Shown piece by piece: positions 57,093 to 64,000 of a DNA stretch of 64,000 bases. The stretch lies in the NCBI GenBank assembly GCA_944332505.1, contig CALVKC010000004.1, positions 25,101 through 89,100 of the forward strand, written 5' to 3'. Both the position numbers and the translations under genes were made by a program. The stretch is from an uncultured Bacilli bacterium (GTDB lineage Bacteria; Bacillota_I; Bacilli_A; RF39; UBA660). The notes below the pieces were generated by a model. It had not been told where the DNA came from. It did no database searches and saw only the letters and a program-made list of their open reading frames with translations. How positions within the stretch are numbered: the stretch's first letter is position 1; the number at the start of each line of letters is the position of its first letter.

Positions 57093-59819
57093 ATGAAATA
57101 TATAAATAAATTTGAAACAACTGAAGCGTTTGAAGCAGCAATAGAACAACTTCAAGAATTGGAGCATTATATTGCTTATGATGCCGAATCGGATAGTATT
57201 AAACTTAAAGAACCACCTAAAACAATGACATTTGTATTAAGTGAAGAAGATATTCAAGCAAGTAGTTCATTTGGAATTGGCGGTATACCAACAATATCTC
57301 GTAAGGATTTATTTAAATCTATTAAATATAATGGTGTTGAATTACTTACTGAACCAACTGTTGAACCATTACAATTTAGTGGCAATACTTTAGAAGAAAG
57401 AATGGCAGAATTATTATTACCTATTATGGGTGATACCGAAAGCTTAGGTAAATATTTACTAACTGCCGAAGAAATATTAGGTGTTGAAACTAGTGCTATA
57501 ACTGCTGGAACTGAAATAACCTTAGAAGTTGAATTTAAAGATAATTTGACAAGTCTTAGTTTATTAGATTGGTTTGGGATTGGGTTAACTAAAATATCTA
57601 AAAATATATTTTCAGATTGTAAGTATGTAACTGATTTTTGTGGCTGTTTTGGTAATATTTATTATACACTTATGCAATTGCAATATAAATTATCTTCATC
57701 ATGTCCAATAGATAGTGATGGTACACCAATATACAACCGTAGCGGTGAAGGAAAAGAAGGTTATGCAATAGTAACTAATTCTGAGAAATGTTTTGCTATT
57801 TGCCAAAATATGCTCGGTTGGAATAATATTCCATATGAATGGGGTGGTGGATATTATGTATTTGACGAAGCAAGAGCTAAGACATTAACATATACAACTG
57901 ACAGTGATAATAGTAATGTTAAATTAGTGTCAGATGTAAGTATCGCTGAGTCAATAAAAATAGTTGAAGATGATAAGGTATTTAAACCGTATGAATTGGT
58001 TGCTGATATGTCATATACATTTAAAACTAGTGGAGAACATGAAGTCAAAATTATAGTTCATGATAATATCGATAAATTTGAATTAACATTTAGTAGATGT
58101 ACTAATTTAACAAGCATATCAAATGATTTATTCTATAACTCACCTAATGCAACAGAATTTGATAGAACATTTGAGGGTTGTAAAGGGTTAACGAGCATAC
58201 CAGAAGGTTTATTCAGTGCAAATACAGCAGTAACTAGATTTAACAATACATTTAGTGGTTGTACTAGTTTAACGAGCATACCAGAAGGTTTATTCAGTGC
58301 AAATACAGCAGTTACTTGGTTTAGTGCAATATTTTATGAGTGTAGTGGTTTAACAAGTATTCCAGACGGTTTATTCAGTGCAAATACAGCAGTAACTACT
58401 TTTGCTAGTACATTTAGTGGTTGTAAAGGATTAACAAGCATACCTAATGGTTTATTCAGTGCAAATACAAAAGTAACTAATTTTGGCGCAATATTTTATA
58501 GGTGTAGTGGATTAACAAGTATACCTAGTGGTTTATTCAGCACAAATACAGCGGTAACTAGTTTTGATAGAACATTTAGTGGTTGTAAAGGATTAACAAG
58601 TATACCTAGTGGTTTATTCAGTGCAAATACAGCCGTAACTAATTTTAATAGTACATTTGAAGGTTGTAGTAGTTTAAGAAGTGTAGGTGATAATGTATTT
58701 AAAGGATGTTCATCAGTAACTAATTTTAATAGTACATTTGAAGGTTGTAGTAGTTTAAGAAGTGTAGGTGATAATGTATTTAAAGGATGTTCATCAGTAA
58801 CTGGTTCTAATTATACATTTAGTGGATGTACTAATTTACAAATTATAGGTGATAGTGTATTTGAAGGATGCTCAGCCGTAACTAATTTTAATAATACATT
58901 TAAAGATTGTAGTGGTTTAACGAGTATAGGTAATAGTGTATTTAAAGGATGCTCATCAGTAACTGGTTTTAATTATACATTTAGTGAACATACTAATTTG
59001 CAAACTATAGGTAATAGTGTATTTGAGGGATGTTCAGAAGCAACTAGTTTTTATCAAATATTTTATGGTTGTACTAATTTACAAAGTATAGGTAATAGTG
59101 TATTTGAAGGTTGTTCATCTGTAACTAGTTTTACTAATGTATTTTCTAATTGTAGTGGTTTAACAAGTATAGGTGATAATGTATTTAAAGGTTGTTCATC
59201 TGTAACTGATTTTAAAAACCCATTTAAGGGTTGCCATAGTTTACAAAGTATAGGTAATGGTGTATTTGAAGGTTGTTCATCTGTAACTAGTTTTGATAGT
59301 ACATTTTATAATTGTAGTGGTTTAACAAGTATTGGTGATAATGTATTTAAAGGTTGTTCATCTGTAACTGGTTTTGATAGTACATTTTATAATTGTAGTG
59401 GTTTAACAAGTATAGGTAATAATGTATTTGAAGGATGTTCATCTGTAACTAGTTTTTATAGTACATTTTATAATTGTAAAGGATTAACAAGTATAGGTGA
59501 TAATGTATTTAAAGGTTGTTCATCTGTAACTAGTTTTAATAGTACATTTAGAACTTGTATTAATTTAACTAGTATACCAAGTGATTTATTTAGTAATTGC
59601 CTTAATGTAACTAGTTTTAGTGATACATTTGATGGTTGTATTAGTTTAACCTCACCATGTCCAATAGATAGTGATAAGACACCAATATATAACCGTAGTG
59701 GAGAAGGCAAAGATGGATATGCAATAGTGACAGCATCAACTTCATGTTTTAGCAGCTGTACTAAAATGGCTGATTATACTGAAATACCAAGTGATTGGGG
59801 TGGCGGCAAACCAGCATAA
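57093..59819 (+). CDS. BspA-like leucine-rich repeat protein (908 aa)
   Basis: After a unique N-terminus of about 330 aa, roughly 24 repeats of 22-25 residues follow the BspA/DUF285 pattern (GLTSIPxGLFSANTAVTxF, then a switch to SIGDNVFKGCSSVTxF). A CPIDSDGTPIYNRSGEGKEG block appears both before and after the repeat array. BspA-like repeats are surface/adhesion modules in Bacteroidota and eukaryotic microbes. In a phage it may be a receptor-binding or decoration protein acquired from the host. The repeat units are nearly identical in DNA, pointing to recent expansion. Confidence 0.78.
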   Translation: MKYINKFETTEAFEAAIEQLQELEHYIAYDAESDSIKLKEPPKTMTFVLSEEDIQASSSFGIGGIPTISRKDLFKSIKYNGVELLTEPTVEPLQFSGNTLEERMAELLLPIMGDTESLGKYLLTAEEILGVETSAITAGTEITLEVEFKDNLTSLSLLDWFGIGLTKISKNIFSDCKYVTDFCGCFGNIYYTLMQLQYKLSSSCPIDSDGTPIYNRSGEGKEGYAIVTNSEKCFAICQNMLGWNNIPYEWGGGYYVFDEARAKTLTYTTDSDNSNVKLVSDVSIAESIKIVEDDKVFKPYELVADMSYTFKTSGEHEVKIIVHDNIDKFELTFSRCTNLTSISNDLFYNSPNATEFDRTFEGCKGLTSIPEGLFSANTAVTRFNNTFSGCTSLTSIPEGLFSANTAVTWFSAIFYECSGLTSIPDGLFSANTAVTTFASTFSGCKGLTSIPNGLFSANTKVTNFGAIFYRCSGLTSIPSGLFSTNTAVTSFDRTFSGCKGLTSIPSGLFSANTAVTNFNSTFEGCSSLRSVGDNVFKGCSSVTNFNSTFEGCSSLRSVGDNVFKGCSSVTGSNYTFSGCTNLQIIGDSVFEGCSAVTNFNNTFKDCSGLTSIGNSVFKGCSSVTGFNYTFSEHTNLQTIGNSVFEGCSEATSFYQIFYGCTNLQSIGNSVFEGCSSVTSFTNVFSNCSGLTSIGDNVFKGCSSVTDFKNPFKGCHSLQSIGNGVFEGCSSVTSFDSTFYNCSGLTSIGDNVFKGCSSVTGFDSTFYNCSGLTSIGNNVFEGCSSVTSFYSTFYNCKGLTSIGDNVFKGCSSVTSFNSTFRTCINLTSIPSDLFSNCLNVTSFSDTFDGCISLTSPCPIDSDKTPIYNRSGEGKDGYAIVTASTSCFSSCTKMADYTEIPSDWGGGKPA

Positions 59820-59840
59820 ATATAATAAAACATAAATAAA

Positions 59841-59870
59841 AAAAGGATAACAAATAAATGTTATCCTTTT
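59841..59870. terminator. Bidirectional terminator
   Basis: AAAAGGATAACA/TGTTATCCTTTT with T-run, between the BspA-like gene and the dNMP kinase. Confidence 0.85.
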
Positions 59871-59871
59871 T

Positions 59872-60777
59872 TTATTTTACATATAACTTTAAATCTTCCA
59901 ATATAAGTGGATTTTTTATAACATCTATGGTTTTATCATTTAAATAAACCATAGCATAATCATTATTAAATTTAACGTCAACTACATTATCTTTTATATT
60001 AAAAAATTTGGCATCATATTCGAATTCATATTTCGAAATAAATAAATTGTCAAATATGTTAAATACATTATTATCTAATTGTTTAATTTTATCTTTATTA
60101 CCAGTAATATCTTCAATAAATTTTCGCCTTTTATTTTTGGACATATTATAATCATTTTCCATGAAAATACGCCAATTATCTTGAAGATATGTTAATGTTT
60201 TATCGTTTACAATTACATTATCAAAATCTTGCCAACGTAAAGAATTTTCAGATTCGTGATTAGATATGTTATCTAATTTTGGTCTTACTACAAACCATAA
60301 GTCACCGTCTAATTCTTTAATTAGTTCAACTTCATTAGGGAATCTTACATCATCAATGACATATTTATCAACTTCATTTATTTCTTCTCTCATTTTTTCT
60401 ACATGCCAATTAGGACAATAAACTCTAATTAAATCAGTACCAATAAATTGTAATAATTGTCTTACTGTTTTAAATTGGACAGATGACATTTTTTCAGTTA
60501 CAATTGAGAGCGGTATGTTTGTTTCATTGGCAATTATTTGATAATGATTATCAGCAAATTTATATTCTGTTTCAACATTTTTTAATTTATTTATTTCATT
60601 TAAATCACATTGAATTAATTTTGAAATTAATTGTTTTAATGCTGATGCAAAACTTAACCTTTTAAAACCAAATTCTTCACATATTTTTGCCAATTCAGTT
60701 TTCCCACTTTCTTTTCTACCACAAAATGCAATAATTCGCTTATCATTATTGTTCAAAGGCTCATTAGATGTTAACAT
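59872..60777 (-). CDS. Deoxynucleoside monophosphate kinase-like protein (301 aa)
   Basis: IIAFCGRKESGKTELAKICE is a Walker A motif of the phage dNMP kinase type, and GFKRLSFASALKQLIS, RQLLQFIGTDLIR and DDVRFPNE follow the family. The C-terminal 90 residues (from GNKDKIKQLDN) are an unassigned extension. It would phosphorylate dNMPs for phage DNA synthesis, possibly modified ones. Overlaps the thioredoxin gene by 1 nt. Confidence 0.78.
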   Translation of the reverse strand: MLTSNEPLNNNDKRIIAFCGRKESGKTELAKICEEFGFKRLSFASALKQLISKLIQCDLNEINKLKNVETEYKFADNHYQIIANETNIPLSIVTEKMSSVQFKTVRQLLQFIGTDLIRVYCPNWHVEKMREEINEVDKYVIDDVRFPNEVELIKELDGDLWFVVRPKLDNISNHESENSLRWQDFDNVIVNDKTLTYLQDNWRIFMENDYNMSKNKRRKFIEDITGNKDKIKQLDNNVFNIFDNLFISKYEFEYDAKFFNIKDNVVDVKFNNDYAMVYLNDKTIDVIKNPLILEDLKLYVK

Positions 60778-61061
60778 TAATCAAGTTGTTTTTTTATTGT
60801 TTCCACTAAATCATGTTCAGTAGTCGAGCCTACTATTCTTGTTAGTGCAACATTATTTTCATCAGTAATAACGATTGTGGGTAAATTTCTAATTTGAAAT
60901 TGTGTTACTATATCAGCATTGTCAACTTCGTCTACATCATAATCATTAAACTCAACATCTTTAAATTCTGGTAATTGTTGTATTTTTTTAAAAATTGGTG
61001 ACATGACTCTACATGGTCCACACCATTCAGCCGAAAATTTGTTCACTTTAATTTTTTTCAT
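60777..61061 (-). CDS. Thioredoxin (94 aa)
   Basis: The active site FSAEWCGPCRVMSPIF (WCGPC) and the cis-Pro loop RNLPTIVI are intact. The likely role is an electron donor for ribonucleotide reductase or polymerase processivity, as in other phages. Second in a helicase-thioredoxin-kinase run. Confidence 0.92.
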   Translation of the reverse strand: MKKIKVNKFSAEWCGPCRVMSPIFKKIQQLPEFKDVEFNDYDVDEVDNADIVTQFQIRNLPTIVITDENNVALTRIVGSTTEHDLVETIKKQLD

Positions 61062-61063
61062 AA

Positions 61064-62857
61064 TTATCTAACTTTTTTTAATTTTTTTCTTTTAATTATA
61101 TTATTGAATGAATTAGCATCTTCATCTAAATCACGTTTCTCGCCTAATGTTTTTGTTATTGAATTTGCCACTATTTCTAATTTGGGTATTCTAGCAGCCA
61201 TAACTTTAATAATATCCTTATTTTCAGTTATTTGTTTAGTAGATTTACCTAATATTTCACATACTTTAGTTTCAATATTTTTTAATGTACTTTGATTTGT
61301 TTTATTTTGTGACTTAAAATATTTATCATCAATAAAACCTAATTTATTCTTAGCTCTAGTAAAAGCTACGTACATTAAATTTTTCTCTTGTTCAACTTCC
61401 CAATTCTTTATTGCTGATTTGCTAGGCATCAATGATTTACATGCAATATATACATTATCGGCTTCAAGACCTTTAGCTTTATGTATGGTACTTAATGCAA
61501 TGCCATTTGTTTTCCTATCAGAAAATACAGCTTTAATTTTATCAATTAACTCATCGCTTGTATTAATACCTTCCGACAATACCTCTAATGCATTAATCAT
61601 GTCTAGTTTATTTGTTATGATTGGCATATTCATAACGGTATTATAATCTAGGTTTGTTTTATTGATGATTTTATTTCTATCTGAAAACAACTTGTCATAT
61701 AATCTTACGAATACACCGTCTTTTGATAAGTCAGCATTTAATTCTGTTTGCTTTGTTGATTCAACAAGTTTCTTTAGATTTAAACCTATGTCCTTACCAC
61801 GAATATAGCATTTTTTACCTTGTCTTATGAATTCATTATAAGCTTCCATTAATGGGGCATTATTTCTACATATTACCATATCCCCATCTTTAATATCGTC
61901 TATTGAAACATCATATACAATGTCACCTAAACGTTCATCATTATTAGGTTCAATATTCGGAACAATATTTTGTGCAAACTTTACAATATTTTTAGCGCAA
62001 CGATATGATATTGATAACGGTAATGTCGTAGTATTTGGTAAAGCTTTAAGCTTATCAAATGTATCTGGAGAAGCTGATGCAAACGAATATATACATTGGT
62101 TCTTATCACCACAAAAAATATATCTAGTTCCCATCTTACCACATTTAAGTATTAGTTCTCTTTGGGCAACTGAAAAATCTTGTGCTTCATCACCAAATAT
62201 GAAATCATACTGTAAACCTAGTGGCTTCATATATAATACATTTGGTAGCCAAACCATATCAGTATAATCTATTTCATCAAGATAATTTTTGCCCCATTCT
62301 AGCATTTCCAAGCAAATTTCTGCTTCATCGCCAATAATATCAATGTCATGCATTTCAGCTAACAAATATATCATTGTTTTACTGTCAGCTAAATTATATC
62401 TACAATAATTGATAAGTTTACATATATTGTCAATATATTTTAAATAAGTAGGTTTATCAAATTCATATAAATTTAATGATGTGTAATGTTTAATATTAGT
62501 TATAACATATTCACGGTATTTATTTTCATTAATTTTTATTTTAAAATTAGATAAATTTCTTTGTATCATTAAATACCCTAAACTATGAACGGTTCTAATA
62601 TCTACATTATCGGCATTTTTTATCTTCTTTTTCAAAGTTTTTACTATTTCAGTATTAAATGCACAAAATAATATCTTTTTATCTAAAGGGATTAATTTCA
62701 ACGCCCTTATTAAGGTAGATGTTTTACCACTTCCAGCAGCTGCTTCAATAACTATATTACCTACACCATGTTCTATTATGTCAAATATTTGTTTTTGATA
62801 TTCCGATGGCGTAAAATCTAAGCTGTCATCATTTTTTTTAGTTTTTCTTTTTACCAT
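61064..62857 (-). CDS. UvrD/Dda-like superfamily 1 helicase (597 aa)
   Basis: Motifs: AAAGSGKTSTLIRALKLI (I), RTVHSLGY (Ic), FGDEAQDFSVAQ (II), FCGDKNQCIYSFASAS (III), STIHKAKGLEADNVYI (V), and NLMYVAFTRAKNKLGF (VI). This is an SF1A DNA helicase with a full motif set, about the length of phage members. It starts the block and is 2 nt from the thioredoxin gene. Confidence 0.9.
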   Translation of the reverse strand: MVKRKTKKNDDSLDFTPSEYQKQIFDIIEHGVGNIVIEAAAGSGKTSTLIRALKLIPLDKKILFCAFNTEIVKTLKKKIKNADNVDIRTVHSLGYLMIQRNLSNFKIKINENKYREYVITNIKHYTSLNLYEFDKPTYLKYIDNICKLINYCRYNLADSKTMIYLLAEMHDIDIIGDEAEICLEMLEWGKNYLDEIDYTDMVWLPNVLYMKPLGLQYDFIFGDEAQDFSVAQRELILKCGKMGTRYIFCGDKNQCIYSFASASPDTFDKLKALPNTTTLPLSISYRCAKNIVKFAQNIVPNIEPNNDERLGDIVYDVSIDDIKDGDMVICRNNAPLMEAYNEFIRQGKKCYIRGKDIGLNLKKLVESTKQTELNADLSKDGVFVRLYDKLFSDRNKIINKTNLDYNTVMNMPIITNKLDMINALEVLSEGINTSDELIDKIKAVFSDRKTNGIALSTIHKAKGLEADNVYIACKSLMPSKSAIKNWEVEQEKNLMYVAFTRAKNKLGFIDDKYFKSQNKTNQSTLKNIETKVCEILGKSTKQITENKDIIKVMAARIPKLEIVANSITKTLGEKRDLDEDANSFNNIIKRKKLKKVR

Positions 62858-62918
62858 ATTAATTTAATGATTATTAACATAGCAAATATACATTAAAAAA
62901 TGCAAAAAAACAAAAAAA

Positions 62919-62942
62919 ATGGAACTAATTTCTTAGTTCCAT
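62919..62942. terminator. Hairpin terminator
   Basis: ATGGAACTAA/TTAGTTCCAT with flanking A and T runs, after the gene at 62966 on the minus strand. Confidence 0.75.
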
Positions 62943-62965
62943 TTTTATAATTCAAAGGAAATATA

Positions 62966-63793
62966 TTATTTGCGTACATATTTCCGAACTGTATCAAACA
63001 ATTGAGGATTACGTCTAAGTTCTTCTTCAATCATTCTCATAATTTGTTCGTTTTCAGCCTCATCAATTTGTGGAGATTCATTTTGAGTTGCCACATTTTC
63101 ATGCTGATTTGCCATACGTTCAAAATGCTGAGGTGTAAGACCTTTAGTCATCAAAAAACGCATCAATTCATCACTTGTCGAATTTATGATATCAATAGCC
63201 TCATCCCAACCATTTGCAATAATAGTGCTTACCAATTCTCTACGAGGAACTTTAGGAAGCTCTTGATTAGAACGAACATTAGTTGGGTTTCCAACGAAAC
63301 CTTGAACAGTTTCATCATTTACCATTTGATGATTACGTTTAACAAAACGACCTCTTTCATCTCTCATAGGCAAGTTAGTTGCCATACCACCAAATGGTGT
63401 TTCTCGTTTTGAACGACCCATTTCTGGTCTAGTCATTGGCATACCAAATGGTGTTGGAGTACCGCCAAGCATTCCACCCATTGGGGGAACACGTCGTCCA
63501 TTAGGTCTCGGCATATTACTAACGTTCTTAAATGGTGTTGCACTAATTGGTTTGATTTCAACAACATTATCAGTTGCAATCAATAATTTAGCGAAAGTTG
63601 ACAAAGAAATGTCATCACCACCATCAATAATAGCATTGAGTTCATTAGGTGATATACATAGTACATGTGCCAATTCGTCTTCACTAGCGCCAACAGATTC
63701 CATAAAAGAAATCATTTGTCTACGCAAATCATTCATTGCCATTCCCATCCACTCTGATGACATTGCCATCAACTCTTCTCTGTTTTTTACCAT
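62966..63793 (-). CDS. HTH-containing protein with Met/Pro/Gly-rich linker (275 aa)
   Basis: Residues about 38-70 (SEDELAHVLCISPNELNAII) form an XRE-type helix-turn-helix. A Gly/Pro/Met-rich linker follows (GGMLGGTPTPFGMPMTRPEM) and then a helical C-terminal domain. Codons are less AT-rich than in most genes here, a sign of high expression or a different history. It may be a phage-encoded transcription regulator. Confidence 0.6.
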   Translation of the reverse strand: MVKNREELMAMSSEWMGMAMNDLRRQMISFMESVGASEDELAHVLCISPNELNAIIDGGDDISLSTFAKLLIATDNVVEIKPISATPFKNVSNMPRPNGRRVPPMGGMLGGTPTPFGMPMTRPEMGRSKRETPFGGMATNLPMRDERGRFVKRNHQMVNDETVQGFVGNPTNVRSNQELPKVPRRELVSTIIANGWDEAIDIINSTSDELMRFLMTKGLTPQHFERMANQHENVATQNESPQIDEAENEQIMRMIEEELRRNPQLFDTVRKYVRK

Positions 63794-63929
63794 AATAAAA
63801 TTATTAAATTTGTACTAAATATGTTTTTTAATTTTTACATTGCAAAGATACATATATTTTTTTTATCTACCAAATTATTCATAATTTTTTTTCTTCTCTT
63901 TAAGAATTTTTATGAATTCAGTGTGTGAA

Positions 63930-64000
63930 CTACCGCTGAACTGAAGTGTCAGCGGCTTCATGCTTCATTTTATCGAAAAACAGACGAATCCGCTCATCGA
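63930..64000 (-). CDS. Partial CDS at window edge
   Basis: The minus-strand frame entering the window from the right reads DERIRLFFDKMKHEAADTSV then QR and TAG. It has GC-rich codons unlike the surrounding DNA. Too short to assign. Confidence 0.4.
   Translation of the reverse strand, partial: DERIRLFFDKMKHEAADTSVQR

Noticed and set aside
59468..59710. Antisense ORFs inside the BspA-like repeat gene
   Set aside because: They mirror the low-complexity repeat on the other strand and have no promoter or start context.
63900..64000. GC-rich right edge as another tnpB guide-RNA end
   Set aside because: It shares no block with the three known scaffolds; it reads better as the C-terminus of a gene entering from outside the window.

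Overview
The window is very AT-rich and reads as part of a large, probably jumbo-class, dsDNA phage genome whose host is a member of the Bacteroidota. The host assignment rests on the promoters: nearly every transcription unit starts at a TTTG, about 20 nt, TAnnTTTG pair, the known Bacteroidota housekeeping sigma signature, and Shine-Dalgarno sequences are generally absent. Phage identity rests on the gene content: tens of tiny monocistronic ORFans, phage tRNAs, a tail-fibre-like protein, a dNMP kinase, a thioredoxin, a Dda/UvrD-like helicase, an ArdC-like protein and a homing-endonuclease-like gene. No rRNA, CRISPR array or ribosomal protein gene was seen.

Region 1 (about 1-27.2 kb) is a dense early-type region. 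About 45 small genes lie almost all on the minus strand, singly or in runs of two to three. Each unit has its own A-type promoter (TTTG, about 20 nt, TATCTTTGTAA), usually with a leader close to TGTAAAACTTAAAAAC. Between units there is a second, B-type promoter (TTTGG, about 20 nt, TATATTTGTGGTGTGAAA), mostly pointing the other way. It is followed within about 30-60 nt by the hairpin that ends the neighbouring minus-strand gene. The region therefore seems to encode at least fourteen very short plus-strand RNAs. It also holds tRNA-Leu(UAA), a Tyr-like tRNA with an enlarged D-loop, two tRNA-like genes whose halves pair crosswise, and two copies of a 0.4-0.6 kb ncRNA ending in a 51-nt tRNA-like fold. 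Five GUGA-tetraloop hairpins and an orphan TnpB guide-RNA element are also present. Two perfect TGTTCCACGTGAAACA parS-type sites, and a GC-rich inverted-repeat region at 27.2-27.4 kb, mark its right end.

Region 2 (about 27.4-37.4 kb) carries a purine-nucleotide cassette: PurC-like (SAICAR synthetase family), RdgB/HAM1-like pyrophosphatase, and short-form HisG (ATP phosphoribosyltransferase) followed by a truncated P-loop nucleotide kinase. An IS607-type element (serine recombinase plus TnpB) sits inside it and seems to have split one gene.

Region 3 (about 37.5-64 kb) has larger genes on both strands. They include a zincin, a palm-like protein, PI-PLC, the tRNA 2'-phosphotransferase KptA, an ART-like protein, ArdC-like, PrimPol-like and Dps-like proteins, fibre and BspA-like repeat proteins, and the dNMP kinase-thioredoxin-helicase block. 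Many otherwise unrelated proteins here carry the same short terminal helix (ITEsQLxxIIxE type). Two IS1341-type tnpB elements are present. One interrupts a DUF4406 gene whose two halves can be rejoined in frame.

Taken together, the most unusual content is in RNA and regulation: a permuted or interleaved tRNA arrangement in a phage that also encodes KptA, the duplicated mini tRNA-like ncRNA with a polyproline micro-ORF, and the convergent mini-transcripts. All function calls are from reading the sequence; no database search was run.
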